A DNA stretch of 64,000 nt from positions 1 to 64,000 of the forward strand of contig JAZLBO010000011.1 in the NCBI GenBank assembly GCA_045613765.1, given 5' to 3'. Below, in pieces: positions 21,103 to 28,982 of this stretch. The number at the start of each line of letters is the position of its first letter. Position 1 is the first letter of the stretch. This DNA comes from RGIG4097 sp045613765. Its GTDB lineage: Bacteria; Bacillota; Clostridia; Christensenellales; CAG-917. Made by a program: the position numbers and the translations under genes. The notes below the pieces were generated by a model, which did no database searches, had not been told where the DNA came from, and worked only from the letters and a program-made list of their open reading frames with translations.

Positions 21103-21131
21103 TTGACAAATGGCGCAATTTGTAGTACTAT
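21103..21131 (+). promoter_or_regulatory. Sigma-A promoter for the reverse-transcriptase leader
   Basis: TTGACA at 21103-21108, 17-base spacer, TACTAT at 21126-21131. The predicted start near 21138 gives a leader of about 135 bases before the reverse-transcriptase ATG. Confidence 0.65.
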
Positions 21132-21137
21132 TTTATT

Positions 21138-21271
21138 GAAAAGAAAGGAACGTATTTTATACATCTGCGATAGGGCGAAGCAAGTTTTTTTAGGGTTTTG
21201 CAGATAGCCAAACATTGTTCAGTCCGGTAGCAATTCATTGCTTTCAAAGCAAACTTCCTTTCTTTTTTTTG
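21138..21271 (+). ncRNA. Candidate structured leader/ncRNA upstream of reverse transcriptase
   Basis: No gene fits here, but pairings are visible: ATCTGC (21163-21168) with GCAGAT (21200-21205), and two mutually exclusive hairpins that share bases, AGCAA..TTGCT (21229-21242) and TTGCTT..AAGCAA (21238-21252), followed by a pyrimidine tract with T8 at 21263-21270. Stand-alone antiviral reverse transcriptases and retrons often use an adjacent ncRNA as template. The element could instead be a plain 5' leader or attenuator; no covariation test was possible. Confidence 0.4.
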
Positions 21272-21274
21272 GAT

Positions 21275-22477
21275 ATGAGCGTAATTGATTTACTTGTAAA
21301 TAAAGACAAATGGCAAGAATTTTTGGAGTATAAACTGGCAAAATCACATTTGTCAAAAGTTGAAGAACAGCATTTGATAGAATATATCAATAATGAGAAG
21401 TATTTAGAGGTTGCCACATCAATTATTAATGGCACTCATGTTTTTTCTATCCCTAAAAAAGTATTTATAAACAAGAGTGGCACAAACAAAAAGCGTGTCA
21501 TATACACATTTGATGACAATGAAAATATCATCTTGAAGTTTATTCTTTTTTGCATGGCAAAATATGACGGTGTATTTTGCAATAATTGTTTTTCTTTTAG
21601 AAAAAATCTTACAATTCGCCACGCATTATTTACAATATTAAAAAAAGACAACATTGACAGTTTGTATGTATATAAACTGGATATTCAAAATTATTTCAAC
21701 AGCATTAATGTGGACAAACTTCTCCCAATGCTCAAAAAAGTTTTGAGTGATGACAAAAGATTGTTTTCCCTTTTGGAGAATATACTTCGCATAGACAAAG
21801 CAGTTGTCAATGATGATGTGGTTATAGAAAATCATGGTGTCATGGCAGGGACTCCTATATCCACCTTTTTGGCAAACGTTTATCTCAGTGATTTGGATGA
21901 GTATTTCCTTCAAAACGACATCCATTACGCAAGATACTCTGATGATATTATAGTTTTTGCAGAAAGTTTGGAAAAACTGGAAGAATACAAAGCGCACATT
22001 TATTCAGTGCTTGAAGACAAGGAGTTGACTGTCAATCCAAGCAAGGAAAAACTATATCTACCTCATCAACCATGGCATTTTTTGGGATTTGAGTATTGTG
22101 ATGGTGTTATTGATTTGTCTGACGTAACCGTGCAGAAAATCAAAGACAAAATTAGAAGAAAGGCAAGAGCACTGTATCGTTGGAAAATAAGAAATAACAA
22201 AACCACCGAGCACACAATCAAGGTTATGATAAGAGTTTTCAACAATAAATTCTACAGAGAACTCAACACAAAAGATTTGACTTGGAGCAAGTGGTTTTTC
22301 CCCACAATTACAAGCACCAAAAAACTTAAAGATATAGACCAATATCTTGTTCAATATTTAAGGTATCTATCCACAGGCAAATTTTCCAAAACAAACTACA
22401 ACGTCCGTTATAATGACCTAAAAGCATTGGGGTATAGAAGTCTTGTAAACGAATACTACAAATACCATAAAAAATAA
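21275..22477 (+). CDS. Stand-alone reverse transcriptase (non-intron, non-DGR type)
   Basis: 400 residues from ATG 21275; a TTG 60 bases upstream is in frame but would run through the leader structure, and neither start has a good ribosome site. The polymerase motifs are intact: RVIYTF (residues 74-79), YKLDIQNYFNSI with catalytic Asp136, GVMAGTPISTFLANVYL (188-204), YSDD (221-224) and HFLGFEY (268-274), then a short basic C-terminal part (290-400). There is no maturase-X/HNH tail and no group II intron RNA around it, and motif 4 lacks the SQ of diversity-generating enzymes. This architecture fits the 'unknown group'/defence-associated bacterial enzymes. The gene is visibly more A/T-rich than its neighbours, has its own promoter and terminator, and lies beside a duplicated tRNA end, suggesting acquisition. 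Antiviral function is inference. Confidence 0.85.
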   Translation: MSVIDLLVNKDKWQEFLEYKLAKSHLSKVEEQHLIEYINNEKYLEVATSIINGTHVFSIPKKVFINKSGTNKKRVIYTFDDNENIILKFILFCMAKYDGVFCNNCFSFRKNLTIRHALFTILKKDNIDSLYVYKLDIQNYFNSINVDKLLPMLKKVLSDDKRLFSLLENILRIDKAVVNDDVVIENHGVMAGTPISTFLANVYLSDLDEYFLQNDIHYARYSDDIIVFAESLEKLEEYKAHIYSVLEDKELTVNPSKEKLYLPHQPWHFLGFEYCDGVIDLSDVTVQKIKDKIRRKARALYRWKIRNNKTTEHTIKVMIRVFNNKFYRELNTKDLTWSKWFFPTITSTKKLKDIDQYLVQYLRYLSTGKFSKTNYNVRYNDLKALGYRSLVNEYYKYHKK

Positions 22478-22507
22478 AATCCGGCACAAAATATGTCGGA
22501 TTTTTTT
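22477..22507 (+). terminator. Terminator of the reverse-transcriptase gene
   Basis: AAATCCGGCA (22477-22486) pairs with TGTCGGATTT (22494-22503) with one G-U pair, followed by T7. It overlaps the stop codon. Confidence 0.85.
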
Positions 22508-22626
22508 GTATGTAGTGAATAGTGGAATTTGATTACTCTTCTAAAAAATTCTCAACAAATTCATCCCATGTGATATCGCCGCAATAATTAGCATGCTCGT
22601 ATTTGTGTCTTCCTTGTCCATTTTTG

Positions 22627-22686
22627 CCAACGCAAAGAAAAAACCCTACACTATGTGCAGGGTTTTGGCGGAAGCGGAGGGATTCG
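22627..22686. repeat. 60-bp direct repeat, distal copy of tRNA-Ser 3' end plus terminator
   Basis: Bases 22627-22686 match 22790-22849 letter for letter. The repeated unit is the tRNA-Ser 3' end with CCA (last 21 bases) together with its minus-strand terminator hairpin (arms AAACCCT and AGGGTTT). Such duplications of a tRNA 3' end are typical att sites left by site-specific integrases; no integrase is seen here. A simple 163-bp tandem duplication is the alternative. Confidence 0.85.
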
Positions 22687-22789
22687 TGAAATAGAGAGCC
22701 GAGTGAGAATACTCACAGAAGGCGAGCGCCAGCCCCGTAGGGGGTTCGTAGGGCGAAATGCCCAGTACAATGCTTGCAGTGTACAAAGA
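22687..22789. repeat. Palindrome cluster between the two tRNA-Ser end copies
   Basis: Four successive small hairpins are visible: GTGAG/CTCAC (22703-22716), CCCC-GTA-GGGG (22733-22743), GGGC/GCCC (22751-22763) and GTACA/TGTAC (22765-22784). This G/C-rich tract is unlike the surrounding A/T-rich DNA and resembles the palindromic tracts at 41449 and 47640. Confidence 0.6.
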
Positions 22790-22849
22790 CCAACGCAAAG
22801 AAAAAACCCTACACTATGTGCAGGGTTTTGGCGGAAGCGGAGGGATTCG
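22790..22849. repeat. 60-bp direct repeat, proximal copy (includes the real tRNA-Ser end)
   Basis: Identical to 22627-22686. On the minus strand the first part after the tRNA (arms AAACCCT/AGGGTTT, then T6) is the tRNA terminator; the remaining 21 bases (22829-22849) are the functional tRNA 3' end. Confidence 0.85.
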
Positions 22850-22917
22850 AACCCCCGTGGGCTTGCACCCAAACGGTTTTCAAGACCGCCTCGTTATGAC
22901 CACTTCGATACGCTTCC
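22829..22917 (-). tRNA. tRNA-Ser(TGA)
   Basis: Read on the minus strand: acceptor GGAAGCG pairs with CGCTTCC, long variable arm, anticodon loop CTTGAAA with TGA, T-loop GTTCGAATC, discriminator G and encoded CCA. It is 89 bases long as expected for a class II serine tRNA. Its 3' end is duplicated at 22627-22686. Confidence 0.95.
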
Positions 22918-23014
22918 AAACATTGTACTGATTTAGTCAGCTTTAATAGTATAGCAATAGAAAGGAACAATGTCAACTTAATAGACAAAATACCCAAAGA
23001 AAATTTATTACAAA

Positions 23015-23046
23015 CAAAAAAGCCACTCGGTTGAGTGGCTTTGTTT
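23015..23046 (-). terminator. Terminator of the MgtC/SapB gene
   Basis: AGCCACTC (23021-23028) pairs with GAGTGGCT (23033-23040); on the minus strand it is followed by T6. It lies about 25 bases beyond the MgtC-like stop. Confidence 0.85.
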
Positions 23047-23064
23047 TTGGTTGAATTGGTTTGG

Positions 23065-23766
23065 TTAGTCGTCGTTGCGCTCGATTGAGAGCAAGTGGTC
23101 GGGATAATTTTTGATAAGTCCGTTCATAATGTCAACGGAGAAGGGGTTTTTGGTTGTAACTTCCACGTTTGCGATAAGTTTGTCCTCAACTGATTTGACC
23201 TTGTATGATGAAATTCTGGGTGAGCCAAGTTCTTCAATGATCTTGTTCAAAATGTCATCATTTTCAAGCCACACTTGCATTTTGATCACGGAAAGGTGAG
23301 TTGTGCTAAATGCCTTAATGGGCAAGTGGAAGAAGATTTGAAGGATGATGATAAGCACTGCTGACACAACACCAAGCACCACAAAACCTGCGCCGATTGC
23401 CATGCCGATGGCAGCAGTTGCCCAAACGCCAGCAGCAGTTGTAAGACCGTACATGACGTCACGACGATACATGATGATGCCTGCACCAAGAAAACCGATA
23501 CCGGTGACAACTGTTGATGCAATACGGCTGGGGTCGCCACTTTGACCGTACTCATTGAATTGAGCAGTGGTCATATACTTTGATATAATCATAAACAAGC
23601 AAGCCGCCATACACACGATTGCGTGGGTACGAATACCTGCCTCCTTTGAACGAGTTTTTCTTTCAATGCCGATGACGATACCACAAACAATTGACACAAC
23701 AAGTCTTACGATAAAGTGCCAAATGTCTTGGTTCCAGTCAACGACCTTTACTGCTGATAGCAACAT
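23065..23766 (-). CDS. MgtC/SapB family membrane protein
   Basis: 233 residues. The ATG at 23766 is preceded by AAAGGGAGGAAATT, an excellent ribosome site, so a longer upstream reading was rejected. The sequence has the MgtC core: RLVVSIVCGIVIGIERKTRSKEAGIRTH, followed by several hydrophobic helices and the GFLGAGIIM motif. The C-terminal cytosolic part (about 150-233) looks like the ACT-type domain of SapB/YhiD proteins. The family is linked to magnesium homeostasis and acid tolerance but the activity is not settled. It is a monocistronic gene with its own promoter (23809-23836) and terminator. Confidence 0.9.
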   Translation of the reverse strand: MLLSAVKVVDWNQDIWHFIVRLVVSIVCGIVIGIERKTRSKEAGIRTHAIVCMAACLFMIISKYMTTAQFNEYGQSGDPSRIASTVVTGIGFLGAGIIMYRRDVMYGLTTAAGVWATAAIGMAIGAGFVVLGVVSAVLIIILQIFFHLPIKAFSTTHLSVIKMQVWLENDDILNKIIEELGSPRISSYKVKSVEDKLIANVEVTTKNPFSVDIMNGLIKNYPDHLLSIERNDD

Positions 23767-23808
23767 AATTTCCTCCCTTTCATGAAACGATAAATCTTTA
23801 ATATATAT

Positions 23809-23836
23809 ATTATACACAAAAAGAAAAAAATGTCAA
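23809..23836 (-). promoter_or_regulatory. Sigma-A promoter of the MgtC/SapB gene
   Basis: On the minus strand: TTGACA (23836-23831), 16-base T-rich spacer, TATAAT (23814-23809). Both boxes are consensus. Transcription would start about 35 bases before the ATG. The rest of 23837-24008 holds only the SPFH-gene terminator. Confidence 0.85.
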
Positions 23837-23963
23837 TAGCAGATATTTTTTTGCCACCCCCAATCAACAAAAAATGAGATTTAACACGCATAAAGCATAT
23901 TCTAAACCCTTGTTTTTGTTTGTGGGGCGTGAAAACATATTGATTGCAAACGTTTGTATTTAA

Positions 23964-23998
23964 TAAAAAAAGGCACTCAAACGAGTGCCTTTTTTATT
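23964..23998 (-). terminator. Terminator of the SPFH gene
   Basis: AAGGCACTC (23971-23979) pairs with GAGTGCCTT (23984-23992), with an A/T tract on both sides giving T7 on the minus strand. Confidence 0.85.
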
Positions 23999-24008
23999 GT
24001 TGATTGAG

Positions 24009-24938
24009 TTATTTCTTTGTGGGTTGAACGGGTGTCTCGGGCATCTTGACGATTTCGCTGCCTGCTGTGAGCATACCTGAAATGTTTGCGATGTCTGTGG
24101 GCACAACGATCTTTGTGCTTTGTCCCATTGCAAGAGCCTTGAGTGCTTCAAAACTTTGAAGTTTGATGTAGGCTTCATCGGGATGTGCGTCAATGATCAT
24201 CTTGATTGCTGTTGCTTGACCTTCTGCTTCTGCGATAAGTGCTTCTTTCTTTGCTTCTGCACGAAGGATTGCTGCTGCCTTTGCGCCTTCTGCAACGAGG
24301 ATGTTACTGCGCTTTTCGCCTTCTGCCTTCAAGATTGCTTCACGTCTTTCACGTTCTGCACGCATTTGCTTTTCCATTGCTTCTTGGATATCTTTGGGAG
24401 GAAGGATGTTCTTAAGTTCAACTCTGTTGACCTTGATGCCCCAAGGATCTGTTGCTTGGTCAAGAACGATACAAAGTTGTGCATTGACTGTATCTCTTGA
24501 TGTGAGTGTTTCGTCAAGTTCCAATTCACCAACGATATTACGGAGTGTGGTTGCTGTAAGGTTTTCAAGTGCGCTACGAGGATTTTCAACGCCGTATGTA
24601 TAGAGTTTGGGGTTTGTCACGCTGTAATAGACAACTGTGTCAATGTGCATTGTGACGTTATCCTTTGTGATGACGGGTTGAGGAGGGAAGTCTGCAACTT
24701 GTTCCTTAAGGCTGATCTTGTTTGAGATCTTGTCAATGAAAGGAATAATGATGTGGATACCACTGTCAAGAGTACGGTTGTATTTACCGAGTCTTTCAAC
24801 TGTGTATGCTTGTGATTGCTTTACGATACGAAGTGATGCGATTGCAAGCAAGATAAGGACGCCAAAGATTGAACCAATGACGATACCAGCGATTGCGCCA
24901 CCACCCATACCTGTTGCTGCGAGAAGTGTTGAAAACAT
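24009..24938 (-). CDS. SPFH/band-7 (stomatin-like) membrane protein
   Basis: 309 residues with AAAGGAG upstream of the ATG. One N-terminal membrane segment (about 13-36, Gly-rich) is followed by a band-7 domain (QAYTVERLGKYNRTLDSGIHIIIPFID...), and then a long charged Ala/Glu/Lys coiled coil (about 190-250, AEGEKRSNILVAEGAKAAAI type). Order and length match QmcA/stomatin-like proteins, which scaffold membrane microdomains and often modulate proteases. No NfeD partner is adjacent, unlike many relatives. A TATAAT on the minus strand at 25043-25038 may be the -10, with a poor -35. Confidence 0.92.
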   Translation of the reverse strand: MFSTLLAATGMGGGAIAGIVIGSIFGVLILLAIASLRIVKQSQAYTVERLGKYNRTLDSGIHIIIPFIDKISNKISLKEQVADFPPQPVITKDNVTMHIDTVVYYSVTNPKLYTYGVENPRSALENLTATTLRNIVGELELDETLTSRDTVNAQLCIVLDQATDPWGIKVNRVELKNILPPKDIQEAMEKQMRAERERREAILKAEGEKRSNILVAEGAKAAAILRAEAKKEALIAEAEGQATAIKMIIDAHPDEAYIKLQSFEALKALAMGQSTKIVVPTDIANISGMLTAGSEIVKMPETPVQPTKK

Positions 24939-25090
24939 AGTGTTTCTCCTTTATAAAATTTATTTTTTGCTTTTTGTCACAAAGTTTGGCACTTGATATG
25001 GTGTTGTTCGTTTGTGCCGTCCTTTGTTTGTACTCTCATTATATTCCAATTTTTATTGAAAATAAATGACTAAAAAGTAAAAATAAGGGG

Positions 25091-25119
25091 CTCTATTTTT
25101 CGCAAAATGCAAAATAGAA
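25091..25119 (-). terminator. Possible weak terminator after the YitT-like gene
   Basis: TCTATTTT (25092-25099) pairs with AAAATAGA (25111-25118) a few bases past the YitT-like stop. The T tract on the minus strand is delayed and interrupted, so efficiency is doubtful. Confidence 0.4.
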
Positions 25120-25129
25120 TTGTTTTTTA

Positions 25130-26257
25130 TTAGTTTTGATCTTTTTTGACGATTGTAAAGCCTCTGCCAGACACGTCTTTTGCTTTTGTAATATACACAA
25201 ATGCCTCAGGGTCAAATTCTCTAATGATATCGTTGACTTGATTGATTTGTTTCTTGCGCACGACACACACGAGCATATTGTGTTCCACGCCTGTGTAGAA
25301 ACCCTTTGCACTGACGATTGTGACACCGCGGTGCATCCTTTCGGATATTGCCTGTGCGATTTCGTCACGATGGTCGGATATGACGTTGAAGACGATTGAT
25401 GCACGAAGACCTGATTGGATGACGTCTGCAGTTTCTGCGCAAACAAACAACGAAATTGCAGAGTAGAAGATGGGAGAAAGGATTGATGCAATGATTGCTT
25501 CAATGTTTTGACCTTCTCTAATGCCGATCAAACCAAGGACACCTGATGCCGTAACGACAACGATATCGCAACCTATGATGAGCCATTGAACGTCTGCAAC
25601 GGGGTTTTTCTTGTAGATGAGTTTGCCGATAATATCAGTGCCACCCATTGATGAATTGTGTTTCAAAAGGAAACCAAGGCTTATACCTGTGCAAACGCCA
25701 CCAGCTGCTGCGCCAAGAATATTGTATGCGCTTTGAGGGTCTGATGCCTTGAAGACGGGGAAATCGGTGTAATCCAAAACCCACATCCACAAAGAGAGCA
25801 AACCGACGGTGATCATTGTGTGTATGCAGAATTTTTTGTCAAGACGGAAGAAACTTGCAATAAACAAAGGTATATTGAGCACCCAACTGACAAGAGCAGG
25901 GTTAAACCAAGTTTCTGCAAGAGTAGGATTGGAAGGAAGGATTGCATTGTAAAGAATTGATGCAATACCAGAAATACCACCGGGAGCAAATCCGTTGGGG
26001 ATAATAAACACGTGCATAGAGAAAGCACGGATGAAAGAGAGAAGATTGAGTATGACAAAGAGTTTCAAAAACTTGACTACGTCAGTTTTTGTCACCTTGT
26101 TTTGTTTCTTTGAATTATCTTCTGTGTTTTCAGGTTCAACAGAGTTGTCAACTGTGTTGACATTTGCATCATTGTCCAAGTCTGCGACAGTGGTTGTATC
26201 GTCCACAACCACGTCGCAAGGATCTTCTGTAATCAATTGTGTGTTTTCTGTTTCCAT
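25130..26257 (-). CDS. YitT/DUF161-DUF2179 family membrane protein
   Basis: 375 residues from ATG 26257 (a TTG 12 bases upstream is also in frame; neither has a clear ribosome site, so coupling to the GH3 gene ending 22 bases earlier is likely). Residues 1-50 are an unusual acidic, Thr/Asn-rich extension not found in typical members. Then come the membrane segments with the family motif IIPNGFAPGGISGIASI, a GGVCTGISLG segment and a C-terminal cytosolic DUF2179-like domain (about 285-365, RGVTIVSAKGFYTGVEHNMLVCVV). The transported substrate is not established for the family. It forms a two-gene unit with the beta-glucosidase. Confidence 0.88.
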   Translation of the reverse strand: METENTQLITEDPCDVVVDDTTTVADLDNDANVNTVDNSVEPENTEDNSKKQNKVTKTDVVKFLKLFVILNLLSFIRAFSMHVFIIPNGFAPGGISGIASILYNAILPSNPTLAETWFNPALVSWVLNIPLFIASFFRLDKKFCIHTMITVGLLSLWMWVLDYTDFPVFKASDPQSAYNILGAAAGGVCTGISLGFLLKHNSSMGGTDIIGKLIYKKNPVADVQWLIIGCDIVVVTASGVLGLIGIREGQNIEAIIASILSPIFYSAISLFVCAETADVIQSGLRASIVFNVISDHRDEIAQAISERMHRGVTIVSAKGFYTGVEHNMLVCVVRKKQINQVNDIIREFDPEAFVYITKAKDVSGRGFTIVKKDQN

Positions 26258-26278
26258 TGCAGTAAGCAATATGCCGTG

Positions 26279-28720
26279 CTATTTATTTTTCTTTGAGAAT
26301 CCTTTCAAAACTTTGCCAAATCCACCTTTTGTGCCGTTGCACATATCAACGATACCGTCCATTGTCATTTGTGACAAAATACCACCGGTAAAGCCACCAA
26401 AACTTCTAATGGGCATATCTTTGATTGAATGTTTGAGCATTTCGGGGTTTTCTGCAGTTGCTGCAACAATATTGACACCTGCCACAAGAACTGTGTAAAT
26501 GAAGTTGCCAACCATAGAAGGTTTGATTTGTTCCACACTGCTGTCGATTGTAAACTCGCCCTTGACGTAAGGCTTGTTTTCGGGGATTGATGCGCCGTAA
26601 AGCACTTCAAATTGTTCAGTGGGGATATCCTTTGTATCCTTTTCATCTGCGAGATTGCAGTAGTAAGGAGCAGTTTCTGTATAGTTGGGGATTTCTGCAT
26701 CGGGATTTGCACTTGTGACGTTGACAGTGTCTTCAAGACGGATGTCTTGTGATGATGCGCCAACGAGAATATTGAAGTCACCGCTTTCAACGTGCCAATC
26801 ATTGATGAGAACGTTGTAGTATGCAAATGCTCTGCTGTCAAGAGTGAATTCCACTTCCTTTTCTTCGCCAACTTCAAGGAATACTTTCTTAAAGCCTTTG
26901 AGTTCCTTGACGGGACGGAAGATTGTGCTTTCAACGTCTTGTACGTAAAGTTGTACAATTTCTGCACCTGCGACGTCGCCAGTATTCTTCACTTTGAGTG
27001 AAACTGTCAAGCCGTCATTTTCGCCGATAGCCTTTGATGAAAGACGGAGACCGCTATATTCAAACGTTGTGTATGAAAGACCGTAGCCGAAGGGGAATTG
27101 GACGGGAACTTGTGCCTTATCGTAAAAACGATAACCCACGTAAATACCTTCACGATATTCAACTTGGCGAGGTCCCATGGGGAAGTAGTTTGCCACAACG
27201 CTATCATTTGTGTGATAGGGGAAGGTTTCTGCAAGTTTACCACTGGGGTTGACGTTGCCGTAGAGGAGGTTGTATGTAGCCTCGCCACCTGCTTGACCAC
27301 CAAGATATACGTTGAGCACTGCCTTGACGCTGTCAATCCATCTTGTCATTTGGATGGGAGAACCACCTGATGTGACAACGATAATATTTTCATTGACCTT
27401 TGAAAGTTCTTCAAGGAGATAGTTGTGTGCTTCGGGCATATTGATATGGCTACGATCATAGCCTTCGCTTTCAAATGCATCTGTCAAGCCAACGAAGACG
27501 ACAACTGCATCTTTGCCTTTGGCAACTTTCTTTGCTTGTTCAATAAGGTTTTTCTTGTATCCGTCGCCTTTGAGAGTGTAGCCTTGAGCATATTCATAAG
27601 GTTGACCTGCATTGTCAAGTGCTTGCAAGAAGGACACTGTCTTGGGGGGATTGATATGGCTTGAACCTGCGCCTTGATAGCGAAGTTTCTTTGCAAGTGC
27701 GCCAATGACTGCAATATTTTGTTCCTTCTTGAGAGGAAGAGCTTTGTCTTCGTTCTTGAAAAGGATTGCGCCACTTTCTGCTGCACGTCTTGCAAGTTCG
27801 TGGTGTGCTTCAAGGTTTTGAGGAGCATCTTCAACTTCACTGTCTTTGCACTCAAATGCAAATTTGAGAAGGCGAAGTACAACTTTGTCAAGATCTGCTT
27901 CGTCAAGTCTGCCGTCTTTGACTGCCTTGACGATAACACGGTCGTTCATACCACCGTTTGCAGGCATTTCAAGGTCGTTGCCTGCCTTGATTGATTCCAC
28001 TCTGTCAAACATTGCGCCCCAGTCACTGACGACGATGCCCTTGAATCCCCATTCTTTACGGAGAATATCGTCAAGCATACGTTTGTGATCTGTAAGGTGA
28101 GTGCCGTTGAGCAAGTTGTATGAACTCATAACTGTTGTAGGTTGTTCAGTCTTGACAACGTGTTCAAAAGCAGGGAGATAGATTTCACGGAGAGTACGTT
28201 CATCAACGATTGTGTTGATGCCCATACGGAGATGTTCTTGGTTGTTGGCAACAAAGTGTTTCAAAGAAACACCAACGCCGTTCTTTTGGACACCGTGAAC
28301 GTATGATGCACCCATTTGAGCAGAAAGGTAAGGATCTTCAGAGAAGTACTCAAAGTTTCTTCCACAAAGGGGGCTACGCTTGATATTGACACCGGGGCCA
28401 AGGACGGTGCTAACCTTCAATGCCTTTGCTTCTTCTGCGATTGCAGCACCAACTTCTTCAATGAGTTCAACGTCCCATGATGATGCAGTTGTAACAGCAG
28501 GGGGGAAGCAAGTTGCAGTTTCTGCAGGTTGCATAATATTTGTGCCACCACCTTTGGTGGGTTTTTCCTTACGAAGTCCGTGAGGGCCGTCTGACATCCA
28601 CACGGAAGGCACGTCAAGTCTTTCAATGGGCTTTGTGCGCCAGAAGGTAAGACCACTACAAAGGGATGCTTTTTCTTCAAGAGTCATTTGATTTAAGATT
28701 GCTTGATAATCTCTTTCCAT
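26279..28720 (-). CDS. Glycoside hydrolase family 3 beta-glucosidase-type enzyme
   Basis: 813 residues; ATG 28720 has GTGGAGAAAACT upstream and is preferred over an in-frame GTG four codons earlier. The N-terminal TIM barrel shows SDGPHGLR (43-50), KHFVANNQE (154-162) and VSDWGAMFDR with the predicted nucleophile Asp233. The alpha/beta sandwich and the C-terminal fibronectin-like domain follow (YGLSYTTFEYS, then VQLYVQD). About 130 residues beyond the usual end include a hydrophobic stretch (VGNFIYTVLVAGVNIV), which is unusual and could be a membrane contact. No signal peptide, so cytosolic hydrolysis of imported glucosides is likely; exact sugar unknown. Expression starts at a strong promoter (28799-28827) with a dyad in the leader. 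Confidence 0.93.
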   Translation of the reverse strand: MERDYQAILNQMTLEEKASLCSGLTFWRTKPIERLDVPSVWMSDGPHGLRKEKPTKGGGTNIMQPAETATCFPPAVTTASSWDVELIEEVGAAIAEEAKALKVSTVLGPGVNIKRSPLCGRNFEYFSEDPYLSAQMGASYVHGVQKNGVGVSLKHFVANNQEHLRMGINTIVDERTLREIYLPAFEHVVKTEQPTTVMSSYNLLNGTHLTDHKRMLDDILRKEWGFKGIVVSDWGAMFDRVESIKAGNDLEMPANGGMNDRVIVKAVKDGRLDEADLDKVVLRLLKFAFECKDSEVEDAPQNLEAHHELARRAAESGAILFKNEDKALPLKKEQNIAVIGALAKKLRYQGAGSSHINPPKTVSFLQALDNAGQPYEYAQGYTLKGDGYKKNLIEQAKKVAKGKDAVVVFVGLTDAFESEGYDRSHINMPEAHNYLLEELSKVNENIIVVTSGGSPIQMTRWIDSVKAVLNVYLGGQAGGEATYNLLYGNVNPSGKLAETFPYHTNDSVVANYFPMGPRQVEYREGIYVGYRFYDKAQVPVQFPFGYGLSYTTFEYSGLRLSSKAIGENDGLTVSLKVKNTGDVAGAEIVQLYVQDVESTIFRPVKELKGFKKVFLEVGEEKEVEFTLDSRAFAYYNVLINDWHVESGDFNILVGASSQDIRLEDTVNVTSANPDAEIPNYTETAPYYCNLADEKDTKDIPTEQFEVLYGASIPENKPYVKGEFTIDSSVEQIKPSMVGNFIYTVLVAGVNIVAATAENPEMLKHSIKDMPIRSFGGFTGGILSQMTMDGIVDMCNGTKGGFGKVLKGFSKKNK

Positions 28721-28755
28721 AGTTTTCTCCACTTAAGAATTTTGTTGCCATATAC

Positions 28756-28777
28756 GAGTATGCGCATGCATACGCTC
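28756..28777 (-). promoter_or_regulatory. Dyad in the GH3 leader, candidate operator
   Basis: GTATGC-GCAT-GCATAC (28758-28773), flanked by partly symmetric GAG and CTC, lies about 20 bases downstream of the predicted transcription start. A LacI- or GntR-type repressor controlling sugar use is a plausible binder; an RNA hairpin is the alternative. Confidence 0.5.
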
Positions 28778-28798
28778 ACATATAGCATAGATAAAGTT

Positions 28799-28827
28799 AG
28801 TATAACATACTACATATCCAATTTCAA
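28799..28827 (-). promoter_or_regulatory. Sigma-A promoter of the GH3-YitT operon
   Basis: Minus strand: TTGAAA (28827-28822), 17-base spacer ending in an extended TG, TATACT (28804-28799). Confidence 0.85.
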
Positions 28828-28903
28828 GCGTTTTTCAAATTATATGAAAGGTTAATATCCAAAACCAAACGAGCCAAATAAAAGGCAAATCACAAAAAAA
28901 CCT

Positions 28904-28932
28904 TTTACAATACGGCAATTAGGTTGTATAAT
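28904..28932 (+). promoter_or_regulatory. Sigma-A promoter of the PepSY-like gene
   Basis: TTTACA (28904-28909), 17-base spacer, TATAAT (28927-28932), 50 bases before the ATG. It diverges from the GH3 promoter. Confidence 0.8.
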
Positions 28933-28982
28933 TTAGAAAATGCACAAATTTGACAAAATCCCAGTGCATTTACGGAGTAAAT

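Noticed and set aside
21215..22477. Diversity-generating retroelement
   Set aside because: Motif 4 reads AGTPIST rather than the SQ-type of DGR enzymes, and no accessory protein, template repeat or variable repeat could be seen nearby.
21138..22627. Group II intron
   Set aside because: No maturase-X or endonuclease tail in the protein and no domain V-like hairpin in the 150 bases after the gene.
22655..22997. Open frames over the tRNA-Ser duplication
   Set aside because: They are translations of the tRNA gene, its copy and terminator.
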